Source of the DNA: Verrucomicrobiota bacterium
Lineage (GTDB): Bacteria; Verrucomicrobiota; Verrucomicrobiia; Limisphaerales; UBA1319
Length of the DNA stretch: 64,000 nt
Direction: 5' to 3'
NCBI GenBank assembly: GCA_022709905.1
Contig: JAKLHY010000014.1
Span: 52,461-116,460, forward strand
This document shows positions 37,658 to 47,074 of the stretch, piece after piece. The notes under the pieces were generated by a model. It worked only from the letters and a program-made list of their open reading frames with translations. It did no database searches and had not been told where the DNA came from. The translations under genes and the position numbers were made by a program. Each line of letters begins with the position of its first letter. Position 1 is the stretch's first letter.

Positions 37658-38404
37658 ATGACCCCACCATCCGATCGCGCCACGCCATCGGATGGCGTGT
37701 TTACTCCCACCCATTGGACTCTTGTCATGCGGGCTCAAGGCCAAACCCCTGAGGCCCAGGCGGCCTTGAGTGAACTCTGCGCCGCCTATTACCAGCCGGT
37801 CCTTCGTTTCATTCAGCGAGAGGGCCGAGACGAGGAAGGCGCGCGGGATCTCGCCCAGGAGTTTTTCGCGCGCGTTCTCCAGCGGGGCAAGCTGGGCGCC
37901 GCCAATCCGGCGTTGGGACCGTTCCGTTCCTACTTGTTGGGCGCCGTCAAGCATTTCCTGGCCGATTTGGCCAAATTCGATTCCCGAAAAAAACGCGGCG
38001 GCGGCGCGGCGCCTGAATCGCTGGAGGCGTTGTCCGCTCAAAACGACTGGGCGGGCGACATCGCCATCACGAGCGCGCCCGCGCCGGACGCTTGGTTCGA
38101 TCGTCAATGGGCGCTTACCGTGATGGAACGGGCATTGAACCATCTGGAAAACGAGTTCAAAGCCGCGGGGAAAATCGATCATTTTGAGCACCTCAAAACG
38201 TGGCTGGTCGGAGAAACCGCCGCCCTTTCACAAGCCGAGACCGCACGACAGCTCGGCCTGAACGAAGGCGCCCTCAAAGTCGCCATCCATCGTCTACGAA
38301 AACGATTTCGCGAGCTCATCCGGACTGAAATCGCCCAAACGTTGGCCGAGGGCGCGGATATCGAGGCTGAACTCCATTACCTGATCGAAGCGCTCTCCTC
38401 ATAG
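37658..38404 (+). CDS. ECF-type RNA polymerase sigma factor
   Basis: About 248 aa from ATG 37658; the frame is open upstream into the kinase gene but no start there fits. Region 2 is visible as ALSELCAAYYQPVLRFIQRE with DLAQEFFARVL (about 62-72), and region 4 as LSQAETARQLGLNEGALKVA, a helix-turn-helix. The family directs transcription of a small regulon. No anti-sigma gene follows; the upstream membrane kinase may take the control role, as proposed for STK-linked ECF groups in Planctomycetes and Verrucomicrobia. Confidence 0.85.
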   Translation: MTPPSDRATPSDGVFTPTHWTLVMRAQGQTPEAQAALSELCAAYYQPVLRFIQREGRDEEGARDLAQEFFARVLQRGKLGAANPALGPFRSYLLGAVKHFLADLAKFDSRKKRGGGAAPESLEALSAQNDWAGDIAITSAPAPDAWFDRQWALTVMERALNHLENEFKAAGKIDHFEHLKTWLVGETAALSQAETARQLGLNEGALKVAIHRLRKRFRELIRTEIAQTLAEGADIEAELHYLIEALSS

Positions 38405-38448
38405 GACGGATCGAGTGCTCTGTCTTCCATGAACCCCGACACTCGCGC

Positions 38449-38479
38449 AATCTCAAATCTCAAATCCGAAATCCGAAAT
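38449..38479. repeat. Short repeat, AATCTCAAATC words
   Basis: AATCTCAAATCTCAAATC followed by CGAAATCCGAAAT, a stepwise 7-bp pattern. The reverse-complement pattern recurs at 59646-59670. No function known. Confidence 0.5.
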
Positions 38480-38557
38480 GGTAACGGGCTCAATTCTCGG
38501 TTTTGTTTGTTGCATTGATGCGCGCCGGTCTTCAGGTTCAACCCACCAAGCCAAACC

Positions 38558-39022
38558 ATGATCACTCGGTTTATTGAGCGAGGCGGCCTTTGGGTCGCCG
38601 TCCAAAGTGTCCTGATGCTGGGAGTCTTTGGCTTGAGCCTGATTTATCCTGCCGACACCGGAGATGCCCGCATCGTCGCCCTGGGGATTGTCTTCCTGGC
38701 ATCAGGCGCCTGCTTTGGACTGGCAGGCGCCCTCGCCCTGAAAAAGAATCTGACCCCTTACCCCGCCCCCTTGCCCCATGTCAAATTGGTGCGCCAGGGG
38801 ATCTACGCGCGTGTGCGACATCCGCTTTACACGAGCGTGATCCTGGCCTCGCTCGGTTGGGCCCTGGTCTGCCAGAGCTGGCCGGGACTCATCGCCGCCT
38901 GCGTTCTGATCCCCTTTTTCATGGCCAAGGCCGATCGGGAAGAGCATTGGCTGATGAACAGATTCCCGGAATATGCCGATTACGCGAAAACAACCCGGCG
39001 ATTCATTCCGTGGCTTTATTAG
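38558..39022 (+). CDS. Isoprenylcysteine methyltransferase-like membrane protein
   Basis: A 154-aa integral membrane protein of the ICMT/phospholipid methyltransferase superfamily. Membrane segments lie near 11-29, 39-58 and 95-120. The conserved region reads RVRHPLYTSVILASLGWAL with KADREEHWLMNRFPEYADYA near the end, the SAM-binding signature of the family (RHPxY, then EE and FPEY). Bacterial substrates are mostly unknown. Single gene after the sigma factor, with 153 bp between. Confidence 0.85.
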   Translation: MITRFIERGGLWVAVQSVLMLGVFGLSLIYPADTGDARIVALGIVFLASGACFGLAGALALKKNLTPYPAPLPHVKLVRQGIYARVRHPLYTSVILASLGWALVCQSWPGLIAACVLIPFFMAKADREEHWLMNRFPEYADYAKTTRRFIPWLY

Positions 39023-39134
39023 TCCCCAGGGCAAAACCGGTTCCCCCTGCGGATCCTCCTCCGCAACGCCGGATCAGGACCGGGATTGATGACCAGATTA
39101 GGATTCCTGCAGTATGAGGCGCCGCTGGGCTAAG

Positions 39135-39406
39135 GGTCCGTGCAAATATAACTTCCGATTTTGGCGGGAGCGCCGCCGGGTCAGATGCGAGGCGCGTGGG
39201 CGAGAGTGTATCCTCGACGATACTCGACCGTCCACGCAACAACGCAGATGACCCGGCGCCGCCCCGCCCCGGAGGGCTGCGACGCTTTGGCTCGCTGACT
39301 TCGTTACTCCTCGGTCAGAGACTGCTGCGGGTATCTTCCCTCGTCGAGCCTCGCCAGCGAGTCAAATCCTCTGCAGCAAAATCGGAATTTATTTTTGCAC
39401 GGACCC
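39135..39406. mobile_element. MITE-like element, family A, copy 2 (inverted)
   Basis: 272 bp, the reverse complement of the element at 3299-3571 with scattered substitutions. The ends are GGGTCCGTGCAAATATAA and TTATTTTTGCACGGACCC. The triplet TAA flanks both sides (39132-39134 and 39407-39409), an intact 3-bp TNA duplication. The last C of the repeat plus TA forms the TAG stop of the giant LTD/CotH gene on the minus strand. The interior is conserved with copy 1, including a stop-free frame. Confidence 0.88.
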
Positions 39407-42400
39407 TAAGGAACCTCGAGGATTCGATAGTATCCCTGTTGTCCCCCGAGGGCGCGGGTATCGGTTTGTGTCGCCGTATCCGCAGTGGCGGTGATATCAC
39501 TGGGAAGGTCCTGCCACGAAGCATCCTGAAGTCGGTCTTTGAACTGGAGCCGATAGACACGCCCCGGTTTGGCGCTCCAAGACAGGAGCCAGTGATGGTC
39601 CGGGGTTTGGGCTATCGCCAGAATTTGAATCACATCGCCGGGCGGCTCGTCGTCAGGGATGTTAGAGGCGCGCGGGGTTGGACGGTGCATCATGAGAAAC
39701 GGCGGCGGACCGCCGTCTGGCGATCGGCCTTCACTCACATCGTCGCTCTGGCGGTTGTAGCTGATCGAGTCGAGGATGGTGTCGTTAGGCGCCAACAGCA
39801 GAATCGTCTCACCGTCGCGGTTGAGTTTGAAGTTGACGTGAAGATCGTTGCCGGCGCTGTTTTGCTCCGTTTCCTCATCCGCCCATACCAAGAGGTAGCC
39901 TCCCGGCGCAATCACGGTAGGATTCGGAATCGTGAACTGATGAAGATTCTGGGGATCATCCGTGAGGAAGAAACCGGTCAGATCGACCGGTATCGGATTG
40001 GGATTATGGAGTTCAAACCAATCCTCGAAGTCTCCGTCGGCAGGATCGGCGAACGTAAGGGTATTTGCGGCCATCCATTCGTTAATCCAAACCGGGAACA
40101 GCTGAGCATCGGCATTGTTCGCACTCCTCGGCGTTGGATTCAGCAGGATTTGGCGCCGGTCGATATTCCCATCAGGCATCCATCCAAAGCTATGGCCGTC
40201 TCCCAAGTTCGAATAGTCCGCATAATCCAGGATATGAACATGGTTGTTCGAGCTCAAGACGAGCGCCACCGATCCGGCATGGGGCGGCAAACGAAAGGAG
40301 GCGTGAAGCTCGCCGGCGCTGGATTCGCCGGGTTCGCCATCGAGCCAAACAAGGAGATAACCACCGGGATCAACCCAGGTGTTTGAGGGAAACGCCCATT
40401 GAGCCAGGTTCGTATAGTTATCGCTGAGAAAGCACGAGGAGAGATCCAGGCCGTGGGTCTCGGCATTGAAGAGCTCGATCCAGGGATCCCGGTCCCCCGA
40501 GCCGTCCTCGATCCCTGTGGAATGACCGAGGGCCAGTTCGTTGATCCAGAGCTTGGGCAAAACAGGCAGGCCGGCAAAAACCGAGTTGCGCACTCCGGGC
40601 GTGTAAGCGGTGGTCACGGTGTTTGGGACACTTTCCAGGGCGAGGCCGAATGTGATATCGGTGCTGCTGGCGTTGACCTGGTGAACCTCGACCGCGAGCA
40701 CATTGTCGCCGCGATTCAAATACTCGGCGGATAAGATGAAGGGACCTTCCTGGGTGGCATCGGGCGCGTTACGAGCCGCGAAAGTGCTCGAGGTTACCGG
40801 CCCCGTCGGCATCCCCAGACGATAAACCTCATGGCCATTGAGATAGACGATGGCTCCGTCGTCAATGATCGTCGTCAGCTTCAGCAGAACGCCGCTGGGA
40901 TTGCCTTCAAAACTAAAGTGCGCGCGAAAATAATACGTCGTAGCGCCCAGCGTCAGCGGGGTGTTTTTAGGCCCCGGGAGGGATGAGGATTCCACGTAAA
41001 GCAATCCACGGCCGGAAGGCCATGGATTGTCGTTGAAACCGAGCTCCTTCCAGTCGGGGCCAGGATCAACGCCGGTCTGGTTGTATTTCCATGAATCGGC
41101 GACTTGGATCAGTGTCTCAGGGCCGGCAATGGCAGCAGCACCGACAGCGGCCCAGTTGGCCACACGACGGTTGTCCTGCGAGGGATCGATCAACTGCAGC
41201 GACGGCCCTCGGCCATCGGCTTCCACCGGCCATGGCGGGGTGTCGGCATACGTCACCTGGTCAACAACCCGGTCCGAGGATGCTGAGGCGTCCGGCTGCA
41301 CCAGCCACAAGGTTTCTCCGCGATTGTTCAATCGGCCCTCAAATTCTCCGGCCACGGCAATCGAGGTTCCATAAGCGCGGGCAAAGGCGGTCCGATCGTT
41401 GGCCATCACCACAAAGCCTCCCGGTAATAGAACGGTCCCCGAGGGAAAAACCCCGTCGGCACCGTCCAAACGATAACCGGAAAGATCGAAGGTTGTCGCG
41501 CTCGAGGTGTTATGGATCTCGACAAATCCCGATCCTGCCAATTCCGGATGATACATGATTTCGTTAATCACCAGATGATTTTCGGGGCGATCCGAGATCC
41601 CGGTAAAGGTGATCCGCAGATCGACCGAGGCGCCGGGGACCCCTTGCCCGGCAGGATCATAGCCTTCGATTCGCAGCGTATTCAGGCCGGCTACCAGGGG
41701 AACCGGGGCAGTCCAATTCGTCACGGTCGCCCAGGAAACAGGGATCGTGGCGCCATTCACTCTAATCTCCTTGACTTGAACCGGCGCCGTGCCCTCCAGG
41801 ATCGCCAGGTTGCGGTTTGTGCTGAAATCTGCGCCGGCGTTGCTCGTAATCCGAAACGGCGCCGCCACCCCTCGGAGCTGTGCCTGGAGATAAGCCCGTC
41901 GTTGCGACAGCCAGGTCTTGACGGCGGTGGGCGCGGCCAGCGCTCCCCCCGAGCTGACGGTGACCCCGTTGGCCGTCAAGGCGGCATAAAATGCATCCAG
42001 ACGAGCATGGATCCTTTCCGGGAGCAACGGGCCATCGACTGCATCCTGGATGGCACGCCAATAGGCGCGCTGCAATTGCGGCTGACGATACATGCGGCCA
42101 ATGGTCGGATCCCGGTTCGATTCCCCGAAAGGCGATGAACCCAGGTACATCAAAGGCGACTGGGCGGAGTACCCGTGTTGGGCGCTCGCCAGCATGACCC
42201 AGTCAATGTCCCACATGTAGAGCTGCCATTTGCCCTGGGGCGGCTTGTAGGCGTACATGTTCTTTCCGATATCATAACCGTAGCTGTCCAGATTCACGAC
42301 GATGTGTTCGGTGGCGAAGATGCGCATCCATTGCTCCAAATCAATCCAGTGCTCGACTTGCCCGGGATACGCCAGTTCATTGGGAGTGTTCAGGACGTCC

Positions 42401-45369
42401 ACGAGATCGAACAGGCTCTGGTAATCATTCGCCGATCCGCGCACCGCGCGCTTGAGCCAGGACCATCGATATCGCGCCAGCTTTTTTTTGCCGCCGGTTG
42501 TCGTGTAGTTTTCAAGCCGGGGCGGTCCGACATGGCTGGTGCCCACGCTATCGGTGAACTCGAACCATTGCTCGATCTTATACAAATCCCCATCGGTGTC
42601 CTGCGGCAGCCAGCTCTCAATCAGGTCGCCGTTCACCTGCTGCGCGTCTTCGTATATACTGCGCCGTTGGGTGTCGGTGACGCCGTTGACGTGCAGATGA
42701 ACAAAACGGCGATGGTTGAACGAGATACGCAGCTCGCGGGCGATCCAGTAAGCGATCGGTTCCTGCATGGCGGTCGTGTCACGGCCAGGCCAATCCAGCA
42801 CGACATCCTTGGCCCCCAGAAACGGTTCGTCCGAGGGAAAGACCAGGGAGTAACCGCACAAATTCCCGCTAGGCGTGTTATAACCCGGCGAAATATGCGG
42901 ACTGCCGGCATACAAAGCGCCCACCCCGTGAACCACCCGTTCATCGTTGTAAACAAAACTCACATTCAGGGGAGTGTTATCCAGCTTGGACCGGCTCGAC
43001 CACAGGTTGAATGTCTCCTGGGTCATCCACATCCGATAGGTCCCCAGCGCGCCCACCGGTCGGGTTTCGCCAAAACGCACCAGGCATTCCCGCCCCCGAA
43101 CCTCACGGGGATAGGTCGCGCGTGCGGGTGGACTGGCGCTGTCATCGGCTTCGAGATAAAACGCGACGATTTTTCCTGCGGCTTGACCCGGAATGGTTGC
43201 GCTGAAAACGCCGTCCTTGGCCACCGTATCGGCCCCGGTTCCCTCATCATTCATCGCGACCGTGGCATATTGGGTCGCCGGATCCACCCGGTATTTCAAT
43301 CGAACGCCGCCCACCCGATCCGGATCGTCGATTCGCGCCGTCACAACGACCGGTTCCATGGACGATGGAAGCACGGGCTGATGGCGCATGTCGGAAATGG
43401 CGGGGCCAATATTCGATAAAGCGCGGCTGTTGGGCAGACCCGGGGTTCCAGGATTCAGGGGCACATCCAGCTTTGAAAACGCCTCCAGATAATTTCCGCG
43501 CAGGCGCATGAGGATCTCAGGGTGCCCGCATAACCAGCGGACCCGGGCCCTCAAAGTTCCGATCCCGCCCGGGCTCAGACTCGATGTCAATGTCGTGCGA
43601 ACGCGATTCGCCCCGGTATCGCCCCGCGCAACAGCTCGAACATGCAGACATCCAGGAGTGCCAAATCCCTCGCTCGATTCCCAACTCGATTGAGCCTGGG
43701 TGCCCTGAGCCACCCAACCGCCAAGACCAGCATCGAAAGACGCATTGGCCACCAGGTTGCCTCCGTTCGCAAAACGGACTTCGACATCATCGATCAGGCA
43801 TTCTCCCTCCCCTTGAAGGAAGAGCTGCAGCGAATCCATTGTGCCTGTCCCATGATCCAGAGTTCCGGTCGTTTCGACGAGCGTCCATCGGCTCTTGCCG
43901 CGCTCGTCGCTGTCTGCCCAATGGGCCGCCAGACGCCGGTTGCCGCGGGGATCAACCAACTCCAGGCTGCTGCCCCCCCCATCCGACCACCGTCCCCATT
44001 GGCCTCCCTCGCCATAGGTCACCTCGTCCACCACCGCATACTCCGTTTGGGTAACATCGATCGAACCGGGATCGAATATCCCTTGCTCGATAGGCATCGC
44101 CAGGGCGATGCGCTCGCCGCGATGCGAGAGCGCCCCCAGAAAATTGCCGCAGACATTGCTGGTGTTCAGCTGAGAATAGTTGGCCAGCAGTCGAGACATA
44201 TTTTTGGCCACGACCAGAAAACCACCCGCCGGAATGACCGTTCCCGAGGGAATCGTAAACTGAATCCCATCCTCCAATCGCCACCCCCCCACGGCCATCG
44301 CCTGAGGACCATAATTGTGCAACTCCACAAACTGGTCCTCGTCATCCCCGCTGATCGGATGATAAAGGAGTTCATTGATCACCACCGTTCGGACCAAAGG
44401 ACGCGCATTGGATTGAGACGGCGTGGGCTGGTCGAGTTCTTGAAACGAAGGCGCCCCGTCCGGATATCGTCCAAACGCCACCCCACTTGACTGAGGTCCG
44501 TATCGGATGGCATCCATCACTCGATAACCGCCGGCATCGAACAGATACAGGGATTCCCCCGATGCGCTTAAGGCAAAGCCCAGCTGCCGCTCGTCAAGTG
44601 CAAGAAAACCTGAAGGGCCAATCATTGTCCCTTTCGGCAATCGGAAACGGTTGGTTGCGGGATCGTCCGTGATGACCCAATCCGAGAGGTCCACCGAACG
44701 TTGGGAATAATTGTATATCTCGACAAAGTCCAGGGCGGGTTCCTCGGTCCGAGCCAGGATTTCATTGATGACAATAACAGGTTCGTCCGCGCCGCCCTCG
44801 GGTTCGCGGCGTCCCGGAGAACCATCCACATAACGGCTCGCGGTCCAGGCGCGCGGATCGCCTTCGCCATACGACGGATGGGCCAGCACAAGGGAATGGC
44901 CGGCTCCATCGGCAGCCACAGGCCAGGGCCAACAATCGGAATAGGTCACTTCCAAGAGAACGGCGCCCGCGGGATTCAGCAGTCTCACAGTTCCCTTCTG
45001 GTTCGAGAGCTGATGGGTGAATCCCCCCAATACGCCGCTGATCCCGAACACCGATTGAACGTCCCCTGGCGCGGGAGCCACCACCACAAATCCGCCCGCC
45101 GGCACAAGGGTCGGCCGAGGAAACTCGAATTCAATTTCTCCGGACAGTCGATGGCCGCCCAGATCTTCGGCGACAAGCTGCGCGTTGTAGATTTCGATGA
45201 ACTCGAGGTTTTTTCCGGCGGGCCGGGAGGCTGGGTGAAACATGATTTCCGAAATCACCCAACAGGTGCGGCGGCTGCTCGGCCCCAGTGGATCAGCCTC
45301 AACACGCGCAGCCATCAAGGCCAAAATCACCAACAGCCCAAATTGGTATAACATTAAACCCATTCTCAT
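39406..45369 (-). CDS. Giant exported LTD/CotH protein
   Basis: About 1987 aa from ATG 45369 (a TTG lies three codons upstream). A signal peptide (about 1-25, ALMAARVEA) is followed by several lamin-tail-like domains, each starting with a motif such as VISEIMFHP, VIVINEILA, VVINELLYH, LVINEIMYHP, LWINELALGH and VWINEWMA. A CotH region (about 820-1170) carries the conserved YMWDIDWVM. CotH proteins are atypical extracellular kinases in spore coats; in Verrucomicrobia and Planctomycetes they occur with LTD domains in large surface proteins of unknown role. The C-terminus is a YRLQFKDRLQDASWQDLP ... YYRILEV module shared with two other proteins here. Its stop codon lies at the edge of element A copy 2. 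Confidence 0.85.
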   Translation of the reverse strand: MRMGLMLYQFGLLVILALMAARVEADPLGPSSRRTCWVISEIMFHPASRPAGKNLEFIEIYNAQLVAEDLGGHRLSGEIEFEFPRPTLVPAGGFVVVAPAPGDVQSVFGISGVLGGFTHQLSNQKGTVRLLNPAGAVLLEVTYSDCWPWPVAADGAGHSLVLAHPSYGEGDPRAWTASRYVDGSPGRREPEGGADEPVIVINEILARTEEPALDFVEIYNYSQRSVDLSDWVITDDPATNRFRLPKGTMIGPSGFLALDERQLGFALSASGESLYLFDAGGYRVMDAIRYGPQSSGVAFGRYPDGAPSFQELDQPTPSQSNARPLVRTVVINELLYHPISGDDEDQFVELHNYGPQAMAVGGWRLEDGIQFTIPSGTVIPAGGFLVVAKNMSRLLANYSQLNTSNVCGNFLGALSHRGERIALAMPIEQGIFDPGSIDVTQTEYAVVDEVTYGEGGQWGRWSDGGGSSLELVDPRGNRRLAAHWADSDERGKSRWTLVETTGTLDHGTGTMDSLQLFLQGEGECLIDDVEVRFANGGNLVANASFDAGLGGWVAQGTQAQSSWESSEGFGTPGCLHVRAVARGDTGANRVRTTLTSSLSPGGIGTLRARVRWLCGHPEILMRLRGNYLEAFSKLDVPLNPGTPGLPNSRALSNIGPAISDMRHQPVLPSSMEPVVVTARIDDPDRVGGVRLKYRVDPATQYATVAMNDEGTGADTVAKDGVFSATIPGQAAGKIVAFYLEADDSASPPARATYPREVRGRECLVRFGETRPVGALGTYRMWMTQETFNLWSSRSKLDNTPLNVSFVYNDERVVHGVGALYAGSPHISPGYNTPSGNLCGYSLVFPSDEPFLGAKDVVLDWPGRDTTAMQEPIAYWIARELRISFNHRRFVHLHVNGVTDTQRRSIYEDAQQVNGDLIESWLPQDTDGDLYKIEQWFEFTDSVGTSHVGPPRLENYTTTGGKKKLARYRWSWLKRAVRGSANDYQSLFDLVDVLNTPNELAYPGQVEHWIDLEQWMRIFATEHIVVNLDSYGYDIGKNMYAYKPPQGKWQLYMWDIDWVMLASAQHGYSAQSPLMYLGSSPFGESNRDPTIGRMYRQPQLQRAYWRAIQDAVDGPLLPERIHARLDAFYAALTANGVTVSSGGALAAPTAVKTWLSQRRAYLQAQLRGVAAPFRITSNAGADFSTNRNLAILEGTAPVQVKEIRVNGATIPVSWATVTNWTAPVPLVAGLNTLRIEGYDPAGQGVPGASVDLRITFTGISDRPENHLVINEIMYHPELAGSGFVEIHNTSSATTFDLSGYRLDGADGVFPSGTVLLPGGFVVMANDRTAFARAYGTSIAVAGEFEGRLNNRGETLWLVQPDASASSDRVVDQVTYADTPPWPVEADGRGPSLQLIDPSQDNRRVANWAAVGAAAIAGPETLIQVADSWKYNQTGVDPGPDWKELGFNDNPWPSGRGLLYVESSSLPGPKNTPLTLGATTYYFRAHFSFEGNPSGVLLKLTTIIDDGAIVYLNGHEVYRLGMPTGPVTSSTFAARNAPDATQEGPFILSAEYLNRGDNVLAVEVHQVNASSTDITFGLALESVPNTVTTAYTPGVRNSVFAGLPVLPKLWINELALGHSTGIEDGSGDRDPWIELFNAETHGLDLSSCFLSDNYTNLAQWAFPSNTWVDPGGYLLVWLDGEPGESSAGELHASFRLPPHAGSVALVLSSNNHVHILDYADYSNLGDGHSFGWMPDGNIDRRQILLNPTPRSANNADAQLFPVWINEWMAANTLTFADPADGDFEDWFELHNPNPIPVDLTGFFLTDDPQNLHQFTIPNPTVIAPGGYLLVWADEETEQNSAGNDLHVNFKLNRDGETILLLAPNDTILDSISYNRQSDDVSEGRSPDGGPPPFLMMHRPTPRASNIPDDEPPGDVIQILAIAQTPDHHWLLSWSAKPGRVYRLQFKDRLQDASWQDLPSDITATADTATQTDTRALGGQQGYYRILEVP

Positions 45370-45555
45370 AACGCTCAATGCGCGCCGAGTGTAACTATCG
45401 CATCACAGGGCCAAAAGACATTTATCGCGGTTTTGGGGATCGGCGGCGCTCTCGGAGTGCCGCCGCTCGCAAGCCTGGCGCGGAAGGCCGGGCCTTCAAT
45501 CCAAGCCAACGATTGCAAAACGCAAGGGAACCATGCATTTTGAACGGAAGCGATC

Positions 45556-46923
45556 ATGAGCAGTCATTTGCTGGATTACATACCTGACGGCGTGTTTACC
45601 GTGGACACCCACTGGCGCATCACGCTGTTCAATCGCGCCGCCGAACGAATCACAGGCATTCGTCAGGAGGATGCGATCGGACGGCGCTGTTGCGATGTGT
45701 TTCGCGCCAGCATTTGCGAAAACGCCTGCGCATTGAAACAGACCATGGCCACCGGACGGCCGGTCGTCAACAAGGTGGTCTACGTGGTCGATGTCAAGGG
45801 ACAGCGCATTCCCATCAGCATTTCGACCGCCGTCCTCAAGGACTCCAAGGGCAAAGTGGCGGGAGGCATCGAGAGCTTTCGGGATTTGCGCCTAGTGGAG
45901 GAACTCCATCGGCGGGCCCAAACCCAGGACCGCGTCGCGGATATCATCGGCCGCAGCACGGCGATGCGCCGGCTTTTCGAGATTCTTCCCGAGGTGGCGG
46001 CAAGCGATAGCACGATTCTGATCGAGGGCGCCAGCGGAACCGGCAAAGAACTATTTGCGCGGGCCATCCACACGATGTCCAAACGCCATGCCAGGAAACT
46101 CGTCGCCATCAATTGCGGCGCCCTGCCCGACACCCTGCTGGAATCCGAACTCTTCGGCTACAAAGCCGGGGCCTTTACCGACGCCCGCAAGGACAAACCG
46201 GGCCGTTTCGCCCAAGCCGAAGGCGGCACGCTCTTTCTCGATGAAATTGGAGATATCTCGCCCGCCATGCAAACCCGCCTCCTGCGCGTCCTCCAGGAAC
46301 GGGTCTACGAACCCTTGGGCTCCGTGGAATCGGTCAAGGCCAACGTCCGCTTCATTACGGCCACGAACAAGTCCTTGAGCCAGCTGGTCAAGGAAGGCAA
46401 ATTCCGCGAGGACCTCTTTTATCGCGTGCACGTCGTCCGCCTCGAACTGCCCAGTCTGCGCGACCGTCGGGAGGACATTCCCCTGCTCATCGAGCATTTC
46501 GTGGCCCAATTCAATCGCCGCCAGGGCAAAGACATCGGCGGCGTGTCCGACGATGTCCTGGCCCGGTTGATGGATTACGATTTTCCCGGCAATGTCCGCG
46601 AACTGGAAAATATCATTGAACATGCCTTCGTCCTGTGCCGGGCTGGATTAATCAAGGCCACCCACCTGCCTCCGCATCTGCGGCTGAAAACCGGCGATAC
46701 CAGATTGAGCACAATCACCGGCCTGACCTTGCAGGCCGTCGAAGAAATGATGATTCGCGATGCCTTGCGGCGCAATCAAGGCAATCGCACCCGGGCCGCC
46801 AAGGAATTGGGCATCGATCCCAGCACTCTCTTCCGAAAATTGAGAGCCCTGCCCCGGCGCGCTGGCCCACAGGGTCAATCCGCTGATTCTGATCCCAACG
46901 CGCACTCGTCATCTGATCCCTAG
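45556..46923 (+). CDS. Sigma-54-dependent activator with PAS domain
   Basis: A 455-aa enhancer-binding protein. The N-terminal PAS domain (about 5-112) holds four cysteines (C45, C46, C54, C58) in RRCCDVFRASICENACALKQ, a pattern suited to redox or metal sensing. The AAA+ domain (about 128-365) has Walker A GASGTGKE (158-165), the sigma-54 contact loop as GAFTDA (205-210), Walker B LFLDEIGD (226-233) and NVRELENI. A Fis-type helix-turn-helix follows (about 395-440). It drives sigma-54 promoters; the targets are not evident from its neighbours. Confidence 0.92.
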   Translation: MSSHLLDYIPDGVFTVDTHWRITLFNRAAERITGIRQEDAIGRRCCDVFRASICENACALKQTMATGRPVVNKVVYVVDVKGQRIPISISTAVLKDSKGKVAGGIESFRDLRLVEELHRRAQTQDRVADIIGRSTAMRRLFEILPEVAASDSTILIEGASGTGKELFARAIHTMSKRHARKLVAINCGALPDTLLESELFGYKAGAFTDARKDKPGRFAQAEGGTLFLDEIGDISPAMQTRLLRVLQERVYEPLGSVESVKANVRFITATNKSLSQLVKEGKFREDLFYRVHVVRLELPSLRDRREDIPLLIEHFVAQFNRRQGKDIGGVSDDVLARLMDYDFPGNVRELENIIEHAFVLCRAGLIKATHLPPHLRLKTGDTRLSTITGLTLQAVEEMMIRDALRRNQGNRTRAAKELGIDPSTLFRKLRALPRRAGPQGQSADSDPNAHSSSDP

Positions 46924-46989
46924 GACGTTCAAGGAGCGATCGCGGGATCCAAAGCGGTCCTCCGATCGTTGGATTCAGACCACGGCAGA

Positions 46990-47051
46990 CCTCGAACCAG
47001 GCCAAAATTCCTGGCCGCAGAATGCAGCGTATTTCGCAAACACCACACTAG
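46990..47051. mobile_element. MITE-like element, family B, one-ended remnant
   Basis: The stretch CTGGCCGCAGAATGCAGCGT, ATTTCGCAAACACCACACTAG matches one end of the element at 14988-15267 (reverse complement of 14988-15028) with one substitution in the repeat; weaker similarity extends left to about 46980. The opposite end is missing or degraded. It sits between convergent genes, 23 bp from the stop of the minus-strand neighbour. Confidence 0.75.
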
Positions 47052-47074
47052 CAGGCCAAGAAATGTCGCCTGTC

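Noticed and set aside
42175..43419. 414-residue open frame on the plus strand within the LTD/CotH gene
   Set aside because: Fully antisense to a gene with clear domains; no start signal or recognisable fold.
46920..47051. Full family B copy with CTAG at 46920 as the left end
   Set aside because: CTAG occurs at the stop of the sigma-54 gene, but the next 20 bases do not match the family B end, so only a one-ended remnant is called.
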